Shown here one piece after another: positions 25,139-35,367 of a stretch of 64,000 nucleotides of DNA. Source of the stretch: Flavobacterium sp. LHD-85 (GTDB lineage: Bacteria > Bacteroidota > Bacteroidia > Flavobacteriales > Flavobacteriaceae); the NCBI RefSeq assembly GCF_030929595.1, contig NZ_JAVFVR010000003.1:310001-374000 (forward strand), given 5' to 3'. The stretch's first letter is position 1, and the number at the start of each line of letters is the position of its first letter. Both the position numbers and the translations under genes were made by a program. Below the pieces are notes generated by a model. The model searched no databases. It had not been told where the DNA came from and was given only the letters and a program-made list of their open reading frames with translations.

Positions 25139-25984
25139 TTAAGAAAAAATTAATTGATCTTTTATTTCCTTTGGAATTTGATCTTTCTCTTCTATTTTTT
25201 CGTAAATACTTAATGCTTTCTTTTTCATTTTGTCATCTTTCTTTTCTTCAGAAACCTTTAAAAGTGACAGAGAATAATAAACTTTAAAATTGAAATCTTT
25301 TTTATAAGAAGAATAAACTTTGTCTAAGTTTTCCAAAGCCTCATTATGCCTATTATTCATTGAAAATAAAATTCCTTGTAAATAAATCACATCATCCTTT
25401 AATTTTGGATTTATGATTTTGTATTTTTCAACCGCAATATTTATATTTTCTAATCCTTTTTCGTAATCTCCTAAAATAGGTGAAGTAAGTGCAAACCCAT
25501 AATACCCCTCAGGACTTTCTGGAAATAGTTTGATTATTTCAGTGTATTTTTTTCTAGCAATTTTGATGGTTTTTTCATTGCCATATCTTAAGCATTCTGC
25601 TGCTAAGTTGGTTTTAAATTCAAACGATTTATGGTAAGAGCTATCAGCAGCAATATAAAGTGCCAACGCATTTTTGTCGTTTAGTAATCTTAGTGTGTAT
25701 CCTGCAAAAAACAAAGCATCGCAAAATGTTGTGTCTTTTTTATATGCATCGAAAAAGATATTTGATGTAATCTTAAGATATTTTTTGTCTAAAGATTTAT
25801 TTAGATAAAGAATTTCAATCCCGCCATTGAAAATTTTCATTGCTTCGGGATTCTCAGATTTGCAGTATAAATTTTTACCCTCAAAATAATTTTGAGTTGA
25901 TGCTAAGTTTAAATTCGCAACATAATTTTGAGAGAATGTTGAGTTTATACTCAATATAAGAATGACCAATATAATCCTTTTCAT
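25139..25984 (-). CDS. Exported TPR-like repeat protein
   Basis: 281 residues from the ATG at 25984 (MKRIILVILILSINSTFSQ, a signal peptide); the 16-residue upstream extension was rejected. The mature part is helical and TPR-like: SPEGYYGFALTSPILGDYEKGLENINIAVEKYK and VIYLQGILFSMNNRHNEALENLDKVY are the clearest repeats. TPRs mediate protein-protein contacts. No partner is adjacent; the upstream neighbour is the RND-type exporter, separated by a GCCACGAATT hairpin. Confidence 0.75.
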   Translation of the reverse strand: MKRIILVILILSINSTFSQNYVANLNLASTQNYFEGKNLYCKSENPEAMKIFNGGIEILYLNKSLDKKYLKITSNIFFDAYKKDTTFCDALFFAGYTLRLLNDKNALALYIAADSSYHKSFEFKTNLAAECLRYGNEKTIKIARKKYTEIIKLFPESPEGYYGFALTSPILGDYEKGLENINIAVEKYKIINPKLKDDVIYLQGILFSMNNRHNEALENLDKVYSSYKKDFNFKVYYSLSLLKVSEEKKDDKMKKKALSIYEKIEEKDQIPKEIKDQLIFS

Positions 25985-26019
25985 ACTTGATTGACTTTTG
26001 TATTCGTGTGAATTTATAA

Positions 26020-26065
26020 GCCACGAATTCACGAATTTTTTGTTTTTTATTCGTGAATTCGTGGC
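26020..26065. repeat. GCCACGAATT inverted repeat, copy 3
   Basis: A perfect 17-bp inverted repeat (26020-26036 and 26049-26065) with a 12-base T-rich loop. It lies between the exporter gene and the TPR-like gene and could terminate the exporter transcript. Confidence 0.85.
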
Positions 26066-26090
26066 GGATATTTTTTATATAGAAAGAAAA

Positions 26091-28457
26091 TTATTTTTCT
26101 AAACTCTCCAATTCCTCTTTCCTTGTTTTCTTCTTCTCAAAAGTCAAAACCAACGAAGGCAATACCACCAAGTTAGCAAACATTGCAAAAACCAAAGTGC
26201 AAGAAATTAATCCTCCTAAAGCAATAGTTCCGCTGAAGCTTGATAAAGTAAAAGTTGCAAAACCTAAAATCAAAACTACAGAAGTATAGAAAGTACTTAC
26301 TCCAGTTTCTCTTAAAGCGCTGAAAACTGATTTCTTCACTTTTCCTTTGTTTTGCATCAGGTCATGTTTGTATTTCGCCATAAACTGAATTGCATTATCC
26401 ACCGAGATTCCGAAAGCGATACTGAATACCAGAATCGTTGAAGGTTTTAGCGGAATTCCAAAATAACCCATTAATCCCGAAGTAATGCAAAGCGGTAAAA
26501 TATTCGTAATCAAAGAAGCTGCTACCATTTTGAATGAACGGAATAAATACAGCATCAAAATCGCAATAGTTGCAATTGCAAAGAGTAACGATTCTATTAA
26601 GTTATGCGCCAAATAAGTTGTTCCTTTTTGGAAAACTAATGCTTTTCCTGTAATCGTAACTTCGTAACGGTCTTTAGGGAAAATCTCGTCAATTTTTTTG
26701 CGAAGTTTTCCTTCTACTTTCGCCATTTCATCTGTTCCAATGTCTTTCATAAAAGTCGTGATTCGGGCATATTGTCCAGTCGAATCCACATACGCTTTCA
26801 TTAAGTTTTCTTTACTGTTTTTGGTTGCATTTTTAGCATAACCCAAAATGAAAGTTTGCTCCTGTGAAGTCGGCAATTGGTAATATTCAGGATTTCCGTT
26901 ATAGAAAGCCTGTTTTGCATATTTAACCAAGTTTACAACCGAAACCGGTTTTGCCAATTCTGGAATTTCAGAAATGGTATTCTGCAATTCGTCCATTTTA
27001 CGAATGGTTGAAGACTTCATAACACCTTTCTTCTTTTTGGTGTCAATCATAATTTCAAGAGGCATTACACCGTTGAATTCTTTTTCGTAAAATAAAATAT
27101 CTTTAAAGAAAGAAGCGCTTTTTGGCATTTCGCCAATCAAACTTCCCGATACTTTCATTTGTCTTACTCCATTCAAACTCACTACAAAAAGTACCGCATA
27201 AATAATATAAACGATTGTTTTTTTGCCTTTAACTACAGCTGCAACCGTATTCAACAAGGTCGAAATATACGTTTTGTCCAAATGATATAAGTGCTTTTCT
27301 TTTGGCAATGGCATAAAACTGTAAATAATTGGCACGATAAAAAGTGTCAAAGTATAAACAGAAAGCACGTTGATAGAAGTTACTAATCCGAACTCAAAAA
27401 GAAGTTCGTTTCCTGTAATCATCAAAGTTGCAAAACCAATTGCAGCGGTCAAATTGGTCATCAAAGTCGAAGATCCAATTTTTGAAATCACACGCTGTAA
27501 AGCTTTTGCCTGATTGTTGTGCAGCTTAATTTCCTGCTGGTATTTATTAATCAGGAAAATACAGTTTGTAATTCCGATTACGATAATCAGCGGTGGAATA
27601 ATTGCTGTTAAAATCGTGATTTTATAACCAAATAATCCAAGCGTTCCAAATGACCAAGTTACTCCGACAATTAAAATGCAGATCGAAATAAAAGTAGCTC
27701 TGAACGAACGGAAGAAGAAAAAGAAAATCAAAGAAACCGTCAATAAAGACGCTCCAATGAAAAGTCCGATTTCGCCTTTCATATTATCCGCATTGATTGT
27801 ACGGATGTATGGCATTCCCGAAACTTTAAGATCGATTCCAGTTGTTTTTTCGAATTTATCGATTTTAGGAACTAAATCATTTAAGATGAAAGTCTTTCTT
27901 TCAGCCGTGTTTACCAGCGCTTTGTTCATGTAAATTGCAGAACGAACGCTACCGCTTTCTTTGTTAAACAGCAAACCTTCGTAAAAAGGAAGATTGTGAA
28001 ACAAATCGTACTGAACACTTTTTAAATAATTGGCGTCAAGTGCTTTGCTTTCGTCAATAAATGGTGCTAAAACAAATTTTTGATTTACCGTATCTTTTTC
28101 AAGCTTCTTTAAATCATTCAAAGAAATTACCAAATCAACTTCTTTGGCTTTTTTCAAACCGTTCATTAATTCGGTCCAAGCCGCATAATTTTTAGGCGTA
28201 AAGAATTTAGGATCTTTGAAACCAATAACAATTAAGTTTCCTTCTTCGCCAAATTTATCTAAGAATTTTTGATAATCTTTATTTGCAATATGATCTTTAG
28301 GAAGCAAGTTGGCTTCAGTATAAGTCATAGAAAGATTCTTCCACTGATAACCAAAGAAAAGAGTTAAAGCAGAAAGTATAACCAGAATCGTAATTCTGTT
28401 TTTAAGTATGATTCGGGCTAACTTTTCCCAAAATCCAACTTGGACAGTGTTTTTCAT
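26091..28457 (-). CDS. RND/MMPL-superfamily exporter
   Basis: 788 residues. There are two similar halves, each with one lone membrane helix, a periplasmic domain and a five-helix bundle, the RND plan of about 12 helices. The first helix is near residue 22, a cluster lies at about 225-375, and the second half is at about 410-430 and 625-765. No long hydrophilic porter domains of the AcrB type are present, so it belongs with the shorter MMPL/SSD exporters, which move lipids or hopanoid-like substrates. It has its own upstream -7 element. Substrate unknown. Confidence 0.88.
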   Translation of the reverse strand: MKNTVQVGFWEKLARIILKNRITILVILSALTLFFGYQWKNLSMTYTEANLLPKDHIANKDYQKFLDKFGEEGNLIVIGFKDPKFFTPKNYAAWTELMNGLKKAKEVDLVISLNDLKKLEKDTVNQKFVLAPFIDESKALDANYLKSVQYDLFHNLPFYEGLLFNKESGSVRSAIYMNKALVNTAERKTFILNDLVPKIDKFEKTTGIDLKVSGMPYIRTINADNMKGEIGLFIGASLLTVSLIFFFFFRSFRATFISICILIVGVTWSFGTLGLFGYKITILTAIIPPLIIVIGITNCIFLINKYQQEIKLHNNQAKALQRVISKIGSSTLMTNLTAAIGFATLMITGNELLFEFGLVTSINVLSVYTLTLFIVPIIYSFMPLPKEKHLYHLDKTYISTLLNTVAAVVKGKKTIVYIIYAVLFVVSLNGVRQMKVSGSLIGEMPKSASFFKDILFYEKEFNGVMPLEIMIDTKKKKGVMKSSTIRKMDELQNTISEIPELAKPVSVVNLVKYAKQAFYNGNPEYYQLPTSQEQTFILGYAKNATKNSKENLMKAYVDSTGQYARITTFMKDIGTDEMAKVEGKLRKKIDEIFPKDRYEVTITGKALVFQKGTTYLAHNLIESLLFAIATIAILMLYLFRSFKMVAASLITNILPLCITSGLMGYFGIPLKPSTILVFSIAFGISVDNAIQFMAKYKHDLMQNKGKVKKSVFSALRETGVSTFYTSVVLILGFATFTLSSFSGTIALGGLISCTLVFAMFANLVVLPSLVLTFEKKKTRKEELESLEK

Positions 28458-28477
28458 AAAATCTTTAAAAATGGATG

Positions 28478-28485
28478 CAAATGTA
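28478..28485 (-). promoter_or_regulatory. Candidate -7 element of the RND/MMPL exporter
   Basis: TACATTTG on the minus strand (plus CAAATGTA) matches TAnnTTTG, 21 bases before the start codon. No TTG occurs at the expected spacing. Confidence 0.45.
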
Positions 28486-28677
28486 GTGAAAAGTGCTCGA
28501 AATCATAAATATTCGAATCTATTTTACTTTATGTTAACACAAATATAGATGATGTTTAAAATAGGATAATTTACTTGCTTTTTGCCAATTAGTCGTTAGC
28601 TTTTGCCATATTTGCAATTAATTTTACGATAAAAAATAACTGTATTGTAATTTTTGATTAAAACTAGATAAGCAACA

Positions 28678-29439
28678 ATGCAACAAAATAATACGACAAC
28701 TTTCATTTTTCTAGCTATTCTTTTGCTTTTAATTGTCATCATTTGTTTTATGATTTATCAATTGAAGCAAACAAAGAAAGCGAAAGACTATGCCGAGAAA
28801 AGTTTTTATGCCTTAGAATCTAAAGTCAATGATTTGCAATTGGAGAATTTGGAGTCAAAGCTGAATCCGCATTTGTTTAAGAATATTCTAAATTCGATTC
28901 AGTCGCATGCTTATCAGACTTATTTTGCTTTGGATAAATTGGCAAATGTTCTGGATTATATTTTGTACGAAAGCAAAAAGAAGTTTGTAACGCCCAAAGA
29001 AGAGATTGATTTTGCAATGAATCTAATCGAAATCAACAAAATTAAAATCAGTCCACTTTTTGAGTTGAAGGTAAAAACAAATATCAACGAAGAAGATAAG
29101 TTGTACGATCAGCCTTTGCTGGCACCTTTAATTTCGATTGATTTAATAGAAAATGCTTTCAAGCATGCCGATCTTCAAAGTGCAGATGCTTTTATTTCGG
29201 TAGTTTTTGAATTTAAAAACAATGCTTTTTTTATGACGGTTTCAAACAAAATCTCGGATAAAAAAGTACTGAAAAAAGAACGAAGTGGTCTTGGTCATAC
29301 AACACTTGAGCACCGACTTCGCATTATTTATAAGAATAATTTCAAACTCGATAGGTTTATAGAAAACGATGTTTATATTGCCCATCTAAAAATTGATTTA
29401 CTTGAATACAAAACTGAAATGCTTGCTTCTGGACGATGA
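28678..29439 (+). CDS. LytS-type sensor histidine kinase
   Basis: 253 residues. One N-terminal membrane helix (about 9-28) is followed by a short coiled linker and the His_kinase domain with LESKLNPHLFKNILNSIQSH, where His65 is the phospho-acceptor. The ATPase N-box is LIENAFKHADL. The G-boxes are short (ERSGLGHTTLEHRLR), as usual in this class. There is essentially no sensory domain, so input probably comes through the membrane helix or a partner. It overlaps the LytTR regulator gene and forms a two-component pair with it. Confidence 0.93.
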   Translation: MQQNNTTTFIFLAILLLLIVIICFMIYQLKQTKKAKDYAEKSFYALESKVNDLQLENLESKLNPHLFKNILNSIQSHAYQTYFALDKLANVLDYILYESKKKFVTPKEEIDFAMNLIEINKIKISPLFELKVKTNINEEDKLYDQPLLAPLISIDLIENAFKHADLQSADAFISVVFEFKNNAFFMTVSNKISDKKVLKKERSGLGHTTLEHRLRIIYKNNFKLDRFIENDVYIAHLKIDLLEYKTEMLASGR

Positions 29440-30121
29440 ACTTCCGGGATTGACTTACTTAAAAATGCTTTGCGAACAAATTCCGGAACTGGAAATCGTA
29501 AAAACTTGTAATGATCCGGAGAAATTGCTGTCTGATTTTTCGAACCTTGATTTTGATCTACTGATTTCGGATATTGAGATGCCCGGAATCGACGGATTGC
29601 ATCTGGCAGAAAAACTGCAGGACAAATTGGTGATTTTTTGTACCGCGTATAAAGAATATGCTGCCGAAGCGTTTAATATTGATGCTGTAGATTATATTAC
29701 AAAACCTGTAAAATTAGAGCGTTTGCAAAAAGCAATTACAAAGGCTTTGGAACGTTTTGAAAAATCAAATTCAGATAAAAAATTCATTCAGCTGAATACT
29801 GATAAAGGAAAAACACTGCTGTATTTTAACAAAATTCAATATATAAAAACCGCTGCGAGCGATAGCCGTGACAAAGCGGTTCTGCTTACCGATGGAAGTT
29901 TTTTGAATTTAAAAAACGTAAAATTCGATACACTTTTAAACGAATTGCCTGATGCCGATTTCTGCCGAATCAATAAGAAGGAAATTGTAGCGGTAAAAGC
30001 AATCAAGTTTTTTAACCATAATGAAATTGTCCTTCATCATTTAGAAGAAAACAATAAAAACACTACGCTTATCTTAAGCGAAACCTATCGAGCTGACTTT
30101 TTGAAAAAAGTTAAACTCTAA
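29402..30121 (+). CDS. LytTR-family response regulator
   Basis: 239 residues from a TTG at 29402 (reading M-NTKLKCLLLDDELPG). No ATG precedes the receiver domain, and another TTG at 29393 is the alternative. The receiver has the acidic pair LLLDDE, phospho-Asp57 in ISDIEMPGIDG, and the Lys in DYITKPVKLER. The LytTR DNA-binding domain follows (IQYIKTAASDSRDKAVLLTDG to AIKFFNHNEIVL). The start lies inside the kinase gene, overlapping by about 38 bases, so translation is probably coupled to the kinase. Confidence 0.9.
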   Translation: MNTKLKCLLLDDELPGLTYLKMLCEQIPELEIVKTCNDPEKLLSDFSNLDFDLLISDIEMPGIDGLHLAEKLQDKLVIFCTAYKEYAAEAFNIDAVDYITKPVKLERLQKAITKALERFEKSNSDKKFIQLNTDKGKTLLYFNKIQYIKTAASDSRDKAVLLTDGSFLNLKNVKFDTLLNELPDADFCRINKKEIVAVKAIKFFNHNEIVLHHLEENNKNTTLILSETYRADFLKKVKL

Positions 30122-30237
30122 ACTTATTACAATTTTTTTCAGACTTGTTACATACTATTGAAATTAACAAGTGAATTACTTTTTCACTAAATTCACAGTG
30201 CGGATATTTGCGTTAATTAAATCTAAAGAACGAGTTT

Positions 30238-32508
30238 ATGAATAACATAAAGAACTCTCTATTCTATGTGACAGTTATTGGCGGTTTTACAGCGCTTATT
30301 TATTGGGTAATTTCAAAAGGTGCCGCATTAGAAGTGGGTCGTAATATTGTAAAGAAAAGTGTTGAAAGTAATCACTGGAAAGATTTTCTTCATTCGATGG
30401 TCGAAAACCTGCAGCATCCTTTGGCCATTTTACTGGCGCAGATCGTTACCATCATTTTAGTTGCCCGTTTGTTTGGATGGTTTTTTAGAAAAATAGGGCA
30501 GCCCTCAGTAATTGGAGAAATGATTGCGGGAATTGTTTTAGGGCCTTCTTTGGTCGGAATGTATTTTCCAGAGTTTTCGGCAACTTTATTTCCAAAAGAA
30601 TCTTTGGGTAATCTACAGTTTTTAAGCCAAATCGGTTTAATTCTTTTCATGTTTGTTATCGGAATGGAGCTGGATTTAAAAGTCCTAAAGAACAAAGCGC
30701 ACGATGCAGTTGTAATTAGTCATGCCAGTATTGTTATTCCGTTTGCTTTAGGATTATCATTGGCTTATTATATCTATGAAATATATGCTCCTATGGGAGT
30801 AGAATTTTCTTCTTTCGGTCTCTTTATGGGAATTGCAATGAGTATTACTGCATTTCCGGTTTTGGCTAGAATTGTTCAGGAACGCGGCATGCAGAAAACA
30901 AAACTAGGTACTATTGCCATTACTTGTGCGGCTGCAGACGATATTACGGCTTGGTGTATTTTGGCAGTTGTTATTGCTATTGTAAAAGCAGGTTCGCTTT
31001 CTAGTTCATTATATGTAATCGGAATGGCGATTTTGTATGTGATTATCATGCTGAAAATCGTTCGCCCGTTCTTAAAAAGGGTAGGAGATTTAAATGCTAC
31101 GCGCGAAAGTTTAAACAAACCAGTAGTTGCCATTTTCTTTATTACGCTTTTAATTTCTGCTTATGCATCTGAGTTAATCGGAATTCACGCTTTGTTCGGA
31201 GCTTTTCTTGCTGGAGCAATTATGCCTGAAAACAATAAATTTAGAAATATTTTTATCGAAAAAGTTGAGGACGTTTCGATCATTGTTCTTTTGCCCTTAT
31301 TTTTTGTGTTCACAGGTTTGCGTACCCAAATCGGATTGTTGAATGATCCTGAATTATGGAAAGTTACTGGTCTAATTATTTTAGTTGCCGTAGTTGGTAA
31401 ATTTTTTGGAAGTGCCCTAGCAGCCAAATTTATGGGGCAAAACTGGAAAGATAGTTTGGCTATTGGCGCCTTGATGAACACTAGAGGTTTAATGGAATTG
31501 GTGGTTTTAAATATTGGTTACGATCTTGGAGTATTGTCTACAGAGATTTTTACTATGATGGTGATTATGGCGTTGGTAACTACTTTTATGACAGGGCCAG
31601 CCTTAGATTTTATCGGATTTATTTTTAAAGATAAAGAGACCGCTGTACCAGAAGAAATTGGAACCAAGAGCAAGTATAAGATTCTGCTTTCATTTGCCAC
31701 TCCCGAAAAAGGGAAAAAATTGCTTCAAATCGCAAATAGTTTTGTTAAAAAGCAAGGAGATAATTCTATTGTAACAGCAATGCATTTGTCTTTAAGCACC
31801 GAAGTGCATTCTTTTGATATAAAAGAGCATGAACGTAAAATGCTGATTCCAGTAATTGAAGAATCGCAACGTCTGAATCAGAATGTGGTGAGTTTGTTTA
31901 AAGTTACTAATGATATTGATTCGGATATTATTGATACGGCAAATCAAGGAGAGTATGATTTACTGCTGGTTGGTTTAGGACAATCTATTTTTGACGGAAC
32001 ATTGCTTGGAAAAATTCTTGGCTTTACGACTAGAATTGTAAATCCAGATCGTTTGATTGATAAGTTTACAGGAAAAGAAGGTTTGTTTGAAAACAATCCA
32101 TTTGATGAAAGAACGCGACATATTATTGCTAAAGCTAAAATGCCGGTTGGAATTTTTATCGAAAAAAATCTTGAAGAAGTCAACCAAGTTTTTATACCTG
32201 TTTTTACTAGAGAAGATGCCTTTTTAATTGATTATGCTAAAAAACTAATCAATAACAACGGTTCTCAAATCACAGTTTTAGATGCTGGAGGAGAAGTGAA
32301 AAATACGAGAGAAATTCAGGAAACAATTCGTTCTATTGAGCAAATTGCACCAAATCATATTATGATTATGAATGACAGAACGCTAAAGAAAGAATTTTTA
32401 GAAAGCCAGGATTTAATGATTATCAGTTTAGATAGTTGGAAAAAATTAATAGAATCTCAAAGTATCTGGCTGAATAATTCGCCATCGGTTTTGATTCTTA
32501 AACCATAG
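30238..32508 (+). CDS. Cation:proton antiporter (CPA2 family)
   Basis: 756 residues. An N-terminal helix near residue 8 is followed by the 12-13-helix CPA2 antiporter domain (about 55-475). It includes GEMIAGIVLGPSLVG, CAAADDITAWCILA with the conserved DD-type acidic residues, and ALFGAFLAGAIMPEN. The C-terminal 280 residues resemble Usp-like nucleotide-binding modules (KYKILLSFATPEKGKKLLQIANSF and VFIPVFTREDAFLIDYAKKL). The family exchanges Na+ or K+ for H+; ion preference is not readable. It is monocistronic. Confidence 0.9.
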   Translation: MNNIKNSLFYVTVIGGFTALIYWVISKGAALEVGRNIVKKSVESNHWKDFLHSMVENLQHPLAILLAQIVTIILVARLFGWFFRKIGQPSVIGEMIAGIVLGPSLVGMYFPEFSATLFPKESLGNLQFLSQIGLILFMFVIGMELDLKVLKNKAHDAVVISHASIVIPFALGLSLAYYIYEIYAPMGVEFSSFGLFMGIAMSITAFPVLARIVQERGMQKTKLGTIAITCAAADDITAWCILAVVIAIVKAGSLSSSLYVIGMAILYVIIMLKIVRPFLKRVGDLNATRESLNKPVVAIFFITLLISAYASELIGIHALFGAFLAGAIMPENNKFRNIFIEKVEDVSIIVLLPLFFVFTGLRTQIGLLNDPELWKVTGLIILVAVVGKFFGSALAAKFMGQNWKDSLAIGALMNTRGLMELVVLNIGYDLGVLSTEIFTMMVIMALVTTFMTGPALDFIGFIFKDKETAVPEEIGTKSKYKILLSFATPEKGKKLLQIANSFVKKQGDNSIVTAMHLSLSTEVHSFDIKEHERKMLIPVIEESQRLNQNVVSLFKVTNDIDSDIIDTANQGEYDLLLVGLGQSIFDGTLLGKILGFTTRIVNPDRLIDKFTGKEGLFENNPFDERTRHIIAKAKMPVGIFIEKNLEEVNQVFIPVFTREDAFLIDYAKKLINNNGSQITVLDAGGEVKNTREIQETIRSIEQIAPNHIMIMNDRTLKKEFLESQDLMIISLDSWKKLIESQSIWLNNSPSVLILKP

Positions 32509-32589
32509 TTGGTGAAAATTTCAAAGTTTTAAATTCCAAATTCCAATTGATTGTTGGAGTTTGGGATTTTTTATTTCGTTCCAATATTC

Positions 32590-32661
32590 GTAGAGACGCA
32601 CTGCAGTGCATCTAGCCCATGAGGATATTCGTTGAGTAGACGCACTGCGGTGCGTCTCTAC
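32590..32661. repeat. GTAGAGACGCACTGC inverted repeat
   Basis: The outer arms TAGAGACGCACTGCA (from 32591) and TGCGGTGCGTCTCTA (to 32660) match with one mismatch in 15. A second hairpin, AGACGCAC-TGCG-GTGCGTCT, sits inside the right arm. The 243-base gap between convergent genes also has tandem GGAATTTGGAATTT-like words. Confidence 0.75.
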
Positions 32662-32751
32662 AGATATAGGTCGTGTTAATTTTGCGTTCAACTTGGAATT
32701 TGGAATTTCCCAACTTGGAATTTGGAATTTAAAAATATTGGAATTTAACTT

Positions 32752-35247
32752 TTATAGTCCTAAATCAAGAACATAAGAAATCTTAACTGCAATATTGTCT
32801 TCAAACCTCAATAACTGATTTGGTCCGTAACGATAGAATCCGCCTAAACCAAAACCTTTAAAAATTCTGTTCAATTCTAATCCCGATTCATAATAACCTT
32901 TATCCAAAGTTTTATAAGCTGGGCCAACGTGCTGTTCTGGGTTTTCCATGCTTCCCCAAGCCATTCTGGTAACTAAGACCAATGATGGACGAACTTTCTT
33001 CATGATTCTAATTCGGTCAAAACCGTGTTTAATTTGAAACATCAAATATTGGCTTGAGAAAAATTCGTTAAAAAACATTGTTTCAAAAGAATTTCTTCCG
33101 GCAAAAGTAATACGCTGAAAGATCGTTTCTTTTGTTAAGTTATTCGGAGCAGTGTTGTACAAATGTGTAATAGGAACATCGCCCATTGCATAACCTGCCT
33201 GCAAAAGCAAACTTGTTTTCTGACGGTTTAAGTACTGTTTTTCGTATTCTGCCTTAAAATCTATTTTACTAAAAGTAAAATCATTTTCAAAAACATTTGG
33301 CAGAGACTGAGTGTATTGAAAAGTAAATCTCGGAAACTTTTTATCACTTTCAGTTCTTCCTGTTGGAGTCTGCATGTAATTGCTGAAAGGTGCCCAGACA
33401 ATAGAAAGCATTGCTGTGGTCATAATATAGTTAGAATACAATTTTCCGTTTAGATTATACAGATAATCAAATTTTGGTTCGATATAATTTCTCGAAAGCT
33501 CCAAAACAGCCTCAGTTTTCGGAATAAATTTGGTCTGAACATTGGCACGCCATCCTATATACTCATAAAATGTACTAATGTTAATTGGTCGCGGATCGTA
33601 AATTTTAAAAACACGTTTGTCTACAGAAAAAATGGTACTTGCAATTTCTCGCACATCATCTGTATAATAGCCATTAAACCAAGTATTGGTGTGTTTGTCT
33701 AATAAAACGCCTCCTCCAATGCTGTATTTAAAAACTCCATCTTTTGTTCCATAAGCGCCATAACCTTCAATACGGAAAAACTTAGACAAACGGTCATTGG
33801 TTATTCCGCCTACACCAAGACGAAAACCTTCGTAATTATTGTAGCTTATGATTTTTTTTAAATCCAAATCGATTGGACCAATCGGGTAGAAGCCATTAAT
33901 GATTTTTCGGCCAATTCCTAAGCGTTTTTCAATTCGATTTCGGATAGAAAGACTATCTAAGAGTAAATACGTTTTTTGGCTTTTTAAATCAAGATTTTCT
34001 TTTCGGTAGGCTTCCCAGAAACTTTCAGGCTTTTTGGCTGCGTCATCGTTAATTTCGATATAAAGAGAAGGGTTTTTTATTGGGGTTCCAGTATTGACAC
34101 GAATATCAAAACTATTACTTTCAGAAAGGAGATAAGTAAAATCGGAAGCTACTTTTTTTCGGGTTTCAAAATTGTCTTCAACATCTCCATCAAATTGAAT
34201 AGTACCGCCTAAAATTCGAATATCGTCGTCATTCTTTCCTTTTACAATTTTAAAAGTCGTATTGCTCTGAAACCATATTTTTTCTTTAGGGATATACTCA
34301 AATTCATGAATGCCGCTGATGTCTAGAACGCCTTTAATTCTCATTACTGCTTTTGCAACAGCATAATTTTCTTTGTCAATGTATAAAACACCTTCTAGGC
34401 CAGAGGTTTTTCGGTGTGACTTATTTTTAAAATAAATCATATAAGTGTCACGACCTCGAATGCTTACTGTATCTAATAATTTGTAATTATAGCTTGAAGG
34501 AGCATTTTTCGAAATCGGATTTTCATATTTGGTTTCGAATAATTCATAATTAGAATCATAAATCGAAATAGATTGAAGATTGAAGGCCAAAACTTCATAA
34601 ATAGGCTGTTTGAAACCCGCGATTTTTGTTCCTAAAACAGTTTCTTTCAGTTTGTTGTTTCCGAACTGATATTGAGAAACTTTCTCGGTCTGAAATAAGT
34701 GCTGCTTACTTACGATCTCTTTAAACTTGTAATCGGAAGAATCGATGTTAATGATTTTTTTGTTTAAATCTTTATACGACGCCGAAGTATCTATACGGCC
34801 ATCAATCGAATCGGGATTTGCCGTTACAATAAGTTTGTTGTAGGTTTTATATTCAAAATTATTGAGTTTTTTTTGCGGATCATTTGTCGATTTATTGGCA
34901 ATAACTTTTTTGATTATGGTTAAAGCCGGATTTTCATTAGAAACAACAACTTCTTTTAAATCATCAGTCTGCTGTAAAAGTGCTACTGAATAATATGTTT
35001 TGTTGTTAAGTAAGGCAATAGTTTTGGTTTGGAAACCTATGTATGAAACTGTAAGTGATGTAGCGGAGCTGTTAATTTTAAAAATAAATTTTCCGTCAAC
35101 GTCTGTAATTGTGTTATTGTTTTCTGAGGTGGTAATAGTAGCAAACGGAAGAGGTTTGTTATTTGAATCAGTTACGATTCCGTTTATTTGAATTTGCGCT
35201 TGAAGAGTAAGCGTAAAAAACAAAGTCAAAAAACAAAATAGCTTCAT
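32752..35247 (-). CDS. DUF5686 outer-membrane protein with carboxypeptidase-like regulatory domain
   Basis: 831 residues with a signal peptide (MKLFCFLTLFFTLTLQAQ). Residues about 20-95 form a CarboxypepD_reg-like beta-sandwich (INGIVTDSNNKPLPFATITT, then LTVSYIGFQTKTIAL). The rest is the DUF5686 region, ending in an outer-membrane barrel (GLELNRIFKGFGLGGFYRYG and a terminal aromatic-containing strand YVLDLGL). This domain pairing is common in Bacteroidota. It resembles a TonB-dependent receptor but has no plug domain. Function is unknown. Confidence 0.88.
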   Translation of the reverse strand: MKLFCFLTLFFTLTLQAQIQINGIVTDSNNKPLPFATITTSENNNTITDVDGKFIFKINSSATSLTVSYIGFQTKTIALLNNKTYYSVALLQQTDDLKEVVVSNENPALTIIKKVIANKSTNDPQKKLNNFEYKTYNKLIVTANPDSIDGRIDTSASYKDLNKKIINIDSSDYKFKEIVSKQHLFQTEKVSQYQFGNNKLKETVLGTKIAGFKQPIYEVLAFNLQSISIYDSNYELFETKYENPISKNAPSSYNYKLLDTVSIRGRDTYMIYFKNKSHRKTSGLEGVLYIDKENYAVAKAVMRIKGVLDISGIHEFEYIPKEKIWFQSNTTFKIVKGKNDDDIRILGGTIQFDGDVEDNFETRKKVASDFTYLLSESNSFDIRVNTGTPIKNPSLYIEINDDAAKKPESFWEAYRKENLDLKSQKTYLLLDSLSIRNRIEKRLGIGRKIINGFYPIGPIDLDLKKIISYNNYEGFRLGVGGITNDRLSKFFRIEGYGAYGTKDGVFKYSIGGGVLLDKHTNTWFNGYYTDDVREIASTIFSVDKRVFKIYDPRPINISTFYEYIGWRANVQTKFIPKTEAVLELSRNYIEPKFDYLYNLNGKLYSNYIMTTAMLSIVWAPFSNYMQTPTGRTESDKKFPRFTFQYTQSLPNVFENDFTFSKIDFKAEYEKQYLNRQKTSLLLQAGYAMGDVPITHLYNTAPNNLTKETIFQRITFAGRNSFETMFFNEFFSSQYLMFQIKHGFDRIRIMKKVRPSLVLVTRMAWGSMENPEQHVGPAYKTLDKGYYESGLELNRIFKGFGLGGFYRYGPNQLLRFEDNIAVKISYVLDLGL

Positions 35248-35294
35248 ACAGAATGATATAGTTTCAAAAACGAAAAGTATTTACTTTTCGTATG

Positions 35295-35328
35295 CAAAAA
35301 TAGCAATAAAAAAATCCGTCTGGTACAA
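35295..35328 (-). promoter_or_regulatory. Candidate flavobacterial promoter of the DUF5686 gene
   Basis: On the minus strand, TTG (35326-35328) and TATTTTTG (35295-35302) are separated by 23 bases, within the TTG-N17-23-TAnnTTTG range. The -7 element is 48 bases before the start codon. Confidence 0.45.
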
Positions 35329-35348
35329 TAAACCAAACGGATTTTTTT
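35308..35348 (-). terminator. Terminator downstream of frr
   Basis: AAAAAAATCCGT pairs with ACGGATTTTTTT, extended by TGG/CCA after a one-base mismatch, and T-runs follow on both strands. It lies 20 bases past the frr stop and upstream of the DUF5686 gene on the same strand. Confidence 0.85.
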
Positions 35349-35367
35349 ATTTTATCTCATTCTCAGG

